From Diplonema papillatum (lineage: Eukaryota; Euglenozoa; Diplonemea; Diplonemida; Diplonemidae): 64,000 bases of DNA. The DNA is taken from the NCBI GenBank assembly GCA_030068145.1, contig JAPJBO010000418.1:62001-126000 (forward strand), read 5' to 3'. Below are positions 55,409 through 64,000 of this stretch, piece after piece. Numbering within the stretch: position 1 is the stretch's first letter; each line of letters begins with the position of its first letter. The position numbers and the translations under genes were made by a program. The notes under the pieces were generated by a model. That model was not told the origin of the DNA. It was given only the letters and a program-made list of their open reading frames with translations, and made no database searches.

Positions 55409-56897
55409 AATTTGCCTCCCCTTCACGACGTACAACAACAGTGGTTCCGGGCCACGAGCCTTTCGTTGAAAAGTAAAAAGACCTGTTGTGTATCACTGAA
55501 GAGGATTTCATGTCCCCGTGAAGGACCCGAAGGCGACCGTCCGGAGGCGCGCCTGCAAAAAAAGAGTTCCATAGCACCATTGAAAAGGCGACGATTTCAT
55601 CCACAACAGCCAGTTCATCAGTAGGCCACCTCTGCGAGTATGCGCGAATCAGCGTACCAGCGCGACCGGTGGACCTCTTTCTGTGTCAAAAAAAAGAAAC
55701 GAAAGGAAAAAAAAAAAAGAGGAAAAAAAAACAGACTTCGAGAACGAACAAGAAACTACGACAATCTGGTTCTCTTGGATACCAGTTTTTGTATTGTAAC
55801 CCCCAATGCAACGACAGACACACGCAAACAATAAGAAAATAAATCCCAGTTCTAAGGAAAACAACTTACCGTCTAAAACTGACACCACTTTCGGGCAGAA
55901 CGTGCAAAATCCGTCTGAAGCAAAGTAGACGCACGGGTTTTGGTTTCGCGAAGCCCCATTTTTCTTTTCAACCAGTTGTACTGTATGGACCTTGTAGGTA
56001 GGGAGAGAAGGGGGTTTTTGGCACCGACACACCACGCACTCATCATGAAAAGAACACATGCGTGGTGCAAGAAGCATCTCCGTCGAACGAGTACCACCCT
56101 TTCTTCATCCTATTCTACTGCATTCAACTCCAACAACACGGCCTTCCAAGCACTCAGAGACTCAGAAAACCGTACGTAAGGTGCGCGAGTATGGGCCGCA
56201 ATCACACACGCGCAACACGGGCACGCGATGAAAATAATAAATTTCTGGAGGGGAGACTTTGCCTGAAGGAAACACCGCCCTCGTGCGGGCTAGTCTGACA
56301 CAAGTTGTCAACAGGAAAAAAAGGCAACTGACGCGAATATCGCCGGATACACAAAAAGAAGAAATAATGTTCTATTCCGGCGCTTACCATCGCAGTTCAT
56401 CTGGCATAGCACCTTTACGCACAATTGTTCGCAGGCGAAGGCGTGTGAAACCGATGTATGTCAGGATCAGCGTAGTCGAACACTGTTATCCAGCTCCCCG
56501 AGCCATCGCGGGCGAAGTAGACAGGGATGGGCGGTAGCTGGGTTGAGGACACGAGACTGCGACACACAACGTCGGGAAGTGAAAACTCTCTTTGCTCTCG
56601 TGTGTACCTGCACCCTTTGGCAGCAGAAAAGGGCATCTACTTGCAGTTCCGCCGCCTGTTGCTACGCGCCGGGAAGCGAACCCCGTCTCTCACTCAACGG
56701 GGGCTTCGAAAAGCAAACTCTTACTATTCGAAACGGAGACTTTAAATGTCGGGGGCATCGGGATAGTCCTAAATGGTTAAGAACCACAAACAACGCTGAA
56801 TGAAAGAAGGGAGGGGAAAGTATAACAAAGGCGTGAGGGAGAAAAACCCAACCGAGGGAGAAAAACTTGTTTGAGGGACACGCACCTTATTTACTAG
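55409..56897. other. No gene recognised
   Basis: Downstream flank of the 613-aa gene with A-rich tracts (55687-55735). No domain-like frames and no clear repeat boundaries. Confidence 0.45.
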
Positions 56898-57556
56898 TAA
56901 AACGCTATTTTTTTACCTGCTGCAAGGTACTTTTGTTCCCGACTTGCTGTGCTGTTCCTGGGCTTCACGGTACGGTTGAACGGGGGGGGGGGAAAGAAGG
57001 TTCAGATCTGCTTCTGTGAACGTCTTGGCCTTCTTCCGAACATACGACTTGTCCCACTTTTTCAACAGCTTTGAAAGGCGGGGGAACTCTGTTTTCAGCA
57101 CCATGTTCCATTCTGTCTGGGCGCATGCCCCGATCATGGAATAGTAACTCCACAGGGTCGAATTCTTGAAGCCTTCCTTTTGCTTTGATGCAAGGAAGCC
57201 GATGAAGTCCTTCTCTTGTGCTCGGCGGCTCAGGCGGCCGTTCTTGCGTCGCTTTATGTTCGCATGCTCCAAGAACGCTGCGAAAACCTGAACATAGCGC
57301 TCTTTAGATGCCTCCGGAAGTAGCTCGGGTTCGTCTGAGGCACTCGCTGAGCTGCTTTCGCTCGGGGAACGCTTTCTCTTCGGCATTTTCTGATCTTCCC
57401 GCCCTTGTTTCGCCCTTTGGTGAAATTGAAGTATCCGGGAAAAAAACCCGGGAGAAAAAGTGAAACCCGGGAAAAAAAGTGATTTTTTTTGCCCGACTTT
57501 TCTCGTGTAGGAGGGAGAAAAGGTACCGCAGCAGGTAAAAAAAGGCGTTTCTGAAG
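56898..57556. mobile_element. ~650-bp TIR element carrying a recombinase core-binding ORF
   Basis: The left end AAAACGCTATTTTTTTACCT with GCTGCAAGGTAC is inverted at the right end as GGTACCGCAGCAGGTAAAAA and AAAGGCGTTTCT, a ~30-bp imperfect terminal inverted repeat. Between them is one minus-strand ORF filling most of the element. The right part holds repeated CCCGGGAAAAAAA-like segments (57437-57475). No obvious target duplication is seen, and a poly-G tract abuts the right end. Confidence 0.65.
56913..57386 (-). CDS. Crypton-like tyrosine recombinase N-terminal (core-binding) domain only, 157 aa
   Basis: After a nuclear-localisation-like KRKR and an S/E-rich stretch, residues ~28-131 resemble the SAM-like, core-binding domain of eukaryotic Crypton-type tyrosine recombinases. 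YVQVFAAFLEHA, EKDFIGFLASKQK, the hallmark STLWSYYSMI (76-85), FPRLSKLLKKWDK and the KKAKTFTEADLNLL linker are in the right order. The catalytic domain with its R...HxxR...Y residues is absent. After the linker the frame passes through an 11-C tract (PPP) and stops within 27 codons, inside the terminal repeat. CAGGTAAAAA near the stop could be a splice donor. It is either a truncation product or a maintained DNA-binding fragment. Start context AGAAAATGCCGAAG. Confidence 0.6.
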   Translation of the reverse strand: MPKRKRSPSESSSASASDEPELLPEASKERYVQVFAAFLEHANIKRRKNGRLSRRAQEKDFIGFLASKQKEGFKNSTLWSYYSMIGACAQTEWNMVLKTEFPRLSKLLKKWDKSYVRKKAKTFTEADLNLLSPPPVQPYREAQEQHSKSGTKVPCSR

Positions 57557-59884
57557 GGGGGGGGCAGAAGAAGTACGAGTCTAATAAGATCGAATGACCC
57601 TGCTGGGACCGGCAGCTTCAAGCTTCCGCCTTCGGACACTCGTACTTCAGACTTCGTTGTTGGAGTTTTATTTGTTACTACCCACAGTGGTGAAGGTCGC
57701 CAGGGCAGCCTTCCGGTCTTGACTAGTCGAGTACTGGAAGCCTCAAGTAAATGCGAACCCATACTTTCTTTGGTGGGTGGCCTTGCAGCATGCATCTGTT
57801 TTTACGTCCCTTCCTCATGCATCTGTTTTTACGTCCCTTCCTCAGAGTCTTCAAGGGGTTTGAACTGTCTGTCCGCTCCCTATCATTCGTTGTCATCCGC
57901 TTCTTTCGAGAAAGTGGATCACTAGTCAACGTATAAGCAAAAGGAAAAATTAAAATAGAAGAGGAATACTAATAGCTACTACTGGCATCGGTTTCCAAAC
58001 AGAAAAAAACGCTAGAAAATGAAAAAAGGTCAACGGTAACACAAAAGCTAAAAGAAAAGGTGACAAAGACCCTTGAAAGGGATACTGCATCGGTCCCAAG
58101 TGGACCTCTTCAGCACATGAAAGTACCGGAAGCGCAAGCGAACTAAGTCTGAATTCTCAGTGTTCTCAATTCTCAATTCTTCTGTATGAGAGAACCTGAT
58201 TGCTTGCAGTATCCGTGTGTATGGATTATTGGGGAGGTCATGTCATTGTGGCGAACACACGAAGATCACCGTCAATTCGGTTCTTCTTACCAGTATTCTT
58301 TCTGCAGCGACTTGATGGCTGAAGGAGACGGAAATGCAAACCATATATCAAGAAGACTGTCAGCAACAACGTGTTGTCCGTTGTTTCAAGAGCAACGCAG
58401 TTCGGGCTCGTAACAAGTCTCTTTTGCACATTTGTCCTTTGCCGAAAGGGGCGTTAAGGCGCTGAACCACTCGGACTCTCTGGGAACTTGCCAGAGTCTT
58501 TCGATTGAAACGTTTCTACATGCATGATAGCGTCCTGCGGGTTGTAGACAAGGACGTGCAGCGTCTCCGCTCTCCCATTCGGCTGCCTTCTGTTTCTGTA
58601 CGCGCTGAAGGCGCACTCTCCCATAGAACTACACAGGACGCTTCTTGTGGTGGTTGCTGTTTCGTTCATTCTTATTTGTATCTTCGTTTGCATAGCACGC
58701 ATAAGCAGGCATACTGACGCAACAATTAGTTGCTATCTCGTGAAGCACACACCTGCCCACGTTGGCGACTGAAGGCGCTTGTCTTCTTCCAGCATTGGGT
58801 ATCTGACACTGAATGGTAATGCGCAACCTCAGGGCGAAGCCCTCATAGCAACGATTTCCGCAATTCGCGGTAGCGGGGCAAGAACTGATATCGCAACGCA
58901 GGCAGGTGTATGCCAGTGAAGAAACAACTCGGGCAGAGGGGAAAAAAGTACGTTGGGAAAAAATAATACTAGCAGACGGCGAGTAGAGGCGGAAGACAAA
59001 GGGAGCCGTCTGAATGCGTGTATATCTGTTTTTACGGTGCGCGCGTCCTTATCGAGATGAAAGGCACGACTCATCCGGCGGTTGGATGCGGGAAAACTGC
59101 ACCTTGAACCACCGACCGTTCAGCTTGTGCAATCAAGGAGTTGATCCACTGAAAGATTGGCTCTGAGGCCTGCACGCACTGATAGCCATCTAGCTGAAGT
59201 CAAGCCGAACAGAAACTGTAGAAGCTGTCCTTCGCCTCTCTCCAATCGAAGTCTAGACCTGGGCGACGAAGAAACTAGAGAGGGTCCCTAACCCGCTGCG
59301 AGGCCACCTTCTATATGTGTCCACGAGCTAGAGGAATAATACCGACGAGAACAAACACTTGTCCAAAGTTATTACCCTGTGATCAACCCGAAAAACATCG
59401 GATATTCACCCCTCGCTTGCAATCTGTTCCGGAAGTGCAAGCTTGAAAACAATGGGCGAATAGAAGAGCCAAACGGCTCCACTCTCGCACGAACCAATCA
59501 GGCAAAAAGGAGCAAGAGAGGGCCCAAACTTGGCGTTACAAAAAGGTTGTGGGGGGGAGTGAAAAAGTATGCTCCCCTATAAAGGATTTTCCTACGGCCG
59601 AACGCCATCCGGAGACTCTAAACCCTGGGCGGCTTCAATCGAGCCTTCGCACTAAAGAAAGGGGTGTGGTTGCGTCGACGCAAAGGATGGCAACAGGGCG
59701 CAAAGCAAATTTCTTGTACGGAATGTTCCGGTTTCTGAAAGTAACTCGTCTCGGCGAATCTAGCTCAGCCGCAGTTTCATGTAAGGGATAGCGATGGCAG
59801 GGTTCAGAGTGGTGCAGTGTAGGACTTTGTGCTTCATTACAATCGTCTGCCATGGGGAGCTGTCGACCATTTCAATTTTTTGGC
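57557..59884. other. No gene recognised; R5 fragment near 59595-59660
   Basis: A 21-bp direct duplication GCATCTGTTTTTACGTCCCT occurs at 57790 and 57817. A diverged R5 (CATCCGGAGACTCTAAACCC, CGGCTTCAATCGAGCCTTCG) is near 59607. Nothing else is supported. Confidence 0.5.
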
Positions 59885-60115
59885 CAACCCCCCAACCGCC
59901 AGCATCATGTACTTGATGCGACGCGGAGTGCTGACCGCACCGCCCGGCGAGTAGAGGGCCACAGTGGCAAATCGACCGGTCGGGGGGTTGCTTAGCAGCC
60001 AATGGCCTGATGGCTGAGTGCACACCTAAGCAGGGCTGCATCCTCGTGCTGTAGCCGTGTTGTGTATAAGGCTTCGTGGGGGCCTGGTCAACCACCTCAT
60101 CGCTACTACTACGAA
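59885..60115 (+). repeat. Dispersed repeat family R3, short copy
   Basis: CCAACCGCCAGCATCATGTA, CGGCGAGTAGAGGGCCACAG, CAGCCAATGGCCTGATGGCT and CTGTAGCCGTGTTGTGTATA, ending at CAACCACCTCATCGC with ACTACTAC after it. It lacks the GACCTGCCCCCTGCGCC tail of the long copies. A (CG)n tract follows at 60265-60278. Confidence 0.75.
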
Positions 60116-60618
60116 GCACTGTGCAGTCTATCGTCACAGTATTGTAACAAGTTCAAACTACTACTACCACTGCACTGCTGCCATCGCGTGCTTTTGTACT
60201 TTAGTGTTTCTTAGAGCGGAAAGTGGACACGCCAATGTTTTATGAAGTCTTCATCAATTATACACGCGCGCGCGCGCGAGGGAGAATCTTCATCCTTTAA
60301 CATAAGAACCTGTCCCTCCAGGTGAGCCAAGAGCCAACCAGAACATCCGGGACCTCAGGTGACAAGCACTGTGAGTATCCTTGACAACAGTGCACAGAGG
60401 ATGAATGGCTTCCTCCGTTTCGCATGTGTGCGTGGAGTTCAGAATAGTTGCATATAGTGAAGTAAAAATAGAAGAAGAGAAGGAAAAAGCCGCCCTTGCT
60501 GCGGACGAATATCAGCTAGGACGTAGCAATCTGCGCAGAGGCGAGCAAACTTCGGGATCGTCCGTTGCAATGCAACCCAGGTACTTCGTACTCGCGGTAA
60601 AAGAATGGTGTAATTACC

Positions 60619-61735
60619 TTATATCCCTAGGGTTGAAAAAGTTTTCCCTTATATCCCTAATTAGGGATATAAGGGAATGGCATCAGGGATATAAGAGAAA
60701 CTCTTTAGGGATATAAGAGAAAAGAAGTCCTGAGTAAAATTGAGTACAATTGGGCTGGAATTTGGGCCGGAAATTTGGGTCAAAAGCTCTACACCACAGG
60801 GATACTCTGCTGTTCTACGTCCACTGTCATTGCGGTGAACAAGATGCCCCATATGTTAGGTGTGTTCCATCAACAGACACGAGAGGGACTTTTTTGCAGT
60901 ATGCACCAGAGCTGCGGATGACACAAGCAACCTCGAATACGCCATCAGTTTCCTTCACACCAACAACACTGCCTTCGTCATGCTGTAGCACATGGGCTGT
61001 GTATGAGCGGAGCTTTGAATCCGCCGTGTCAATGGGTGTCGTGCCTGGAACAGGCTTTGGGGCTGGGGCTGGAGCATTTGCCTGCGGTGGTAACAGGACG
61101 AATTCGGCGGAGAGACGTGCGAAGAGATAACAGCGCCGTCGGCGATGCAGATTATCGCCACAGATTCTTTGCATTCTAACCCAAACAAATTCGGCGGGCT
61201 CGCTTCTTTCGGCAGACAGTGGATGCAAATATGTTGCACAGTGTCGCCAGTAGCACTCCTGGTACTTCCTTTAGTGCAGAAACGACGTTGGACACTCCTG
61301 TCACTGCCGCATGTGCCAACAAGGTTCCCAGGGCATTGTCAGAACCACCTAGGGCATCAGGTGGCTGATTGCAACTAGTATATCCAGTGCAGACATGTTT
61401 TCTTCGTTTGTATTCTTCCGAAACCCATTGCCGCCATGCCATTCCTTCATAGCTGAAACTCCGGCTACTTGACGATGCCAGGGGTGCGGTATGGCTTCTT
61501 CCCATTCGCAGCCGCCTTCCTGCAGTTTCAAAAAAATGGGCAAAAAAAAACACGAAGGACACGTGGGCAGAACAGTGAGACAAAACATTCTCTTATATCC
61601 CTAATGTGTTCTCTTATATCCCTAATAGGTTCTCTTACATCCCTAGTTGTTTTCTCTTATATCCCTAGCTATTTTCCCTTATATCCCTAGTTAGGGATAA
61701 AAGGGAAAATAGCTAGGGATATAAGAGAAAGTCGA
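60619..61735. mobile_element. Decayed Mutator-like (MULE) element with AGGGATATAAGRGAA end clusters
   Basis: Clusters of the motif AGGGATATAAGRGAA, in both orientations and including a palindromic pair, sit at 60617-60724 and 61588-61732. The two clusters are inverted relative to each other and act as long, repeat-built termini. Between them the minus strand keeps a recognisable piece of MULE transposase (60788-61228) with a frameshift. The element is ~1.1 kb. Confidence 0.65.
60788..61228 (-). pseudogene. MULE transposase fragment, frameshifted
   Basis: The frame starting at 61228 runs through SKLRSYTAHVLQHDEGSVVG, then GVFEVACVIRSSGAYCKKVP and LVSVDGTHLTYG. This is the conserved stretch of Mutator-like transposases around the first catalytic Asp (VDGTH, Asp at residue 120, about 60869-60871). 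The frame then breaks, and a different frame continues with GILFTAMTVDVEQQ, matching the family's next strand, before a stop at ~60788. The second and third catalytic residues are missing. Upstream frames (to ~61580) hold fragments such as KHVCTGYTSCN that may be remains of an N-terminal zinc finger. Confidence 0.6.
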
Positions 61736-64000
61736 AAATACCTTAGGGCTAAAGAAGAAATCTGCCTAAAAGAATTCAAGAAGCTGAAAAAAAGCGGAAA
61801 ACACAAAAAGCGATGGACTGAAATGTATGACCAAACTGCAGGAAAATCAGTTTGTTACTATTCCGATTTCGCCAGGTGCTTTGATGACTGTCGCAAGTTC
61901 CTGTTTATCCCACAAAAATCGAGGCATACTATCAGGACCAAAACTAATCACCTTTCACAGGAGACTGATGATGGATCTGCCTTTTCAATCTCAAGACTCT
62001 TTTTCAAAAGACAAAATAAAAGAGTGAGAATGCGCTCTGTAAAGAATGGCATTGCCAAGTGTACCGTGAAACACGGCAACAGCTACCGGGCTTCCGCAGC
62101 TTGGTAAAGCTTGAGTAGGATTAAGGTGCCGCAGTCCGCTCAGTCCTGTCCTGTTCTGCGGGCTTTGTGTCGTATGGAACAAGCACCTTTCCCGATGGTT
62201 CGTTGAGGATGGATGGCATAGAGTCCGCAGATAATTGGGCATTGTGCGGCATTGCCCAAAGCAGGACCCCATTGCGGGATGGTCCTGCTCGGACGAGATT
62301 GCTCGAACGTGCAAGGTTGCCAAGTTTGTGAACAATCTGCAACTCGGATGCAGGGATCTGAAGTGGCGACACATTGTGGATCCTGCTCAGATTTTATGTG
62401 GCTAGTGGCCGCGCTTGCACTTTCTGCACCGCCCTGATTCGAACCAATGCCCCGCGGTAACCGGTCGACACAGAGCGGAAGCAGGAACCAGGTGGGCACG
62501 AAGACCATTAAAAAAAAGCTGGGTTGTCTTTAACGATAATGCCTCATGTCCAGCGTACCACACTGTCCCTGACCAACTCAAGTCTCACCCTCTAATACAA
62601 AACAGTCTAAAGAAGTGCCCCCTCAAGAGACTCTACACCTGGCGGGAGTTCCAAATAAACTTCCAGTCTTAAAACGGAGCTTTCAAGCGAACTTTCACTC
62701 TGGACCATTGTAACCCCTTCGTTTTCGTTTCTTCCACTCAACCTTTTCTTTTGCGTTTTTTTGTTCTCTCTCGCTAGGGTTTGTCAAAGTTTGTAGCACG
62801 TCTCTTTTGTTTAATGCTGTCCGACCCACGTCGGAAGAATGCAAAGTAATGTACTACAAACAACCCTGCCCTCATTTCATTTCTTACCACGATTGCACCG
62901 ACTTCCTTCCTATCGTTGTCCGCATTCAGCCTCCAATCAACACTTCGAGCAATGATATTCCTTTGCTATCCATGCGCACGGGCAGGACTTCCTTACATCC
63001 ACCATTCCCAGTAACACGCGCGCCTACCCCTTTTTATTGCTGTTTGAGCGCTTGGTTGCGTGCTCGTACTATCAAAGTCTTTAAGTCTGAAAGCGCAGCG
63101 TCAGCAGCTGACCTGATGCGTACCACCACTCCTTCACGCCCCAATGCGAACTCGTTGGTGCAGTATTGTACCGCAAGGTTCGCCTGGGATACGGAGCCTG
63201 GCGCGAGCACTGTAAGTCACAAGACACCGAACTGTACGTTCTGCCAGGATCGTCTGTAACACACAAGCAACGAAGAAAAAGAAGAACCGAAAACTACCCC
63301 TGCCAAAAACAGGGAAACCGCCCCCGAAAAAAACGAAAAAAGAGAATCACGAACAGCTGAACACAAATATTATGATACAAATAAGAACCGGACCCCCCAA
63401 TTACTCCGTTCTGCTTGTAGCGTTCGGTAGAAAACCAAAAGAACACACACATACACACAAATGTTGGTTATTTACTGTCTTTCACTGACTTTATGTACCC
63501 GAAGGCGGGTATCAAAAACTGCTCAATTTTGGACGGGCAGCGTTGCGAGAAGGCCTTCTTTGTTCCGTCACCCAGGAGACACTGAGCTCGGTGCTTTTTG
63601 ACCTTGCCGACGACATCCACCAACAAAAGACTTGACGAACGCCATCTGGCTCAACAAAACAAGAGCCTGAAAGAAACGCGGAAGGCGACGTTGTTTCCTG
63701 CCTTCTTGCTCATTCCCACCATAGAATCTCTGCACGCTACACCCTGAGCCCGTATATACCCACGGCCTGCTATCAGAAGCTTCCCATCGTCGACCAAAGA
63801 TTTTACAATAAGCTGTTCGGCTCTCTTTCGTAACACTTTTTCCTGAAAGACGCTGAAGTATTCCCTCCTCCCTTACATCCGCCTTTAGGTTATCCGAGAA
63901 TGCGCGAACTGGTCTGGTTGCTGCTGAGTGAGCCAGTCCATCCCTTCTGTTACAGTCTGGTTGCTGACTGCTAAAACAATGCTGAGTGAGCCAGTCCATC
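61736..64000. other. No gene recognised; R5 fragment and terminal direct repeat
   Basis: GAGCTTTCAAGCGAACTTTC then ACTCTGG near 62678 is an R5 piece. GCTGAGTGAGCCAGTCCATC occurs twice at the window end (63926-63945 and 63981-64000), related to the ends of the 13339-13518 MITE. Frames at 62807-63259 (plus) and 63568-63999 (minus) are not domain-like. Another minus frame at 63651-63836 looks protein-like over ~60 residues but I cannot assign it. Confidence 0.45.

Noticed and set aside
62425-62450. TTGGTTCGAATCAGG on the minus strand, tRNA B-box-like
   Set aside because: No A box upstream and no pairing arms.
62807-63259. 150-codon plus-strand frame
   Set aside because: No conserved motif, no codon bias like the two real genes.
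63568-63999. 143-codon minus-strand frame at the window edge
   Set aside because: Starts inside the terminal direct repeat; a competing frame (63651-63836) looks at least as protein-like, and neither can be assigned.

Overview
The window looks like a gene-poor, repeat-rich stretch of a eukaryotic nuclear genome. Two long intronless genes sit in 64 kb, separated by tens of kilobases of short dispersed repeats, inverted-repeat mobile elements and satellites. Both genes have A-rich leaders, Kozak-like starts and GC-rich codon usage. I see no bacterial operons, no ribosome-binding sites and no convincing spliced genes. Intron-poor genes in a repeat sea at moderate GC would fit, for example, a florideophyte-type red alga, but nothing here proves the lineage.

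Layout. 1-20 kb: dispersed repeats, a 161-bp satellite (7.4-8.0 kb), a small MITE with a 5-bp target duplication (13.3 kb), and a ~500-bp hAT-like element encoding a lone BED-type zinc finger (14.6-15.1 kb). 20.2-20.6 kb: a strongly diverged, minus-strand fragment of nuclear 18S rRNA. 20-38 kb: more repeats, several hairpins, a ~70-bp-TIR element (24.3 kb) and an A/B higher-order tandem array (30.8-31.6 kb). 38.8-41.5 kb: a 68-bp tandem array followed by a nested set of insertions around a foldback-type element that carries an intact 114-codon ORF. 45-48 kb: a degenerate 'AAGTTCGGGCGAAGC' array, a tRNA-like Pol III box pair, and a 709-aa gene. 53.5-55.4 kb: a 613-aa gene. 56.9-57.6 kb: a ~650-bp TIR element encoding only the core-binding domain of a Crypton-like tyrosine recombinase. 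60.6-61.7 kb: a decayed Mutator-like (MULE) element.

The 709-aa protein reads from end to end as a PH-domain sphingoid-base/ceramide-kinase-like lipid kinase, but every nucleotide-binding signature is degraded. Its GDG core reads GDD, the same change that makes human SPHK1 G82D and CERK G198D catalytically dead, so it is probably a pseudoenzyme. The 613-aa protein has the C-terminal helical domain of the XMAP215/ch-TOG/MOR1 microtubule polymerase family behind a disordered, SP/TP-rich, polyQ N-terminus, with no TOG array visible.

The most unusual pattern is three unrelated miniature inverted-repeat elements, each with one short intact ORF starting M-(P/A)-K. Two of these ORFs encode only the DNA-binding part of a transposase or recombinase; the third is unidentified. 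They look like non-autonomous elements that keep a protein able to bind their own ends.
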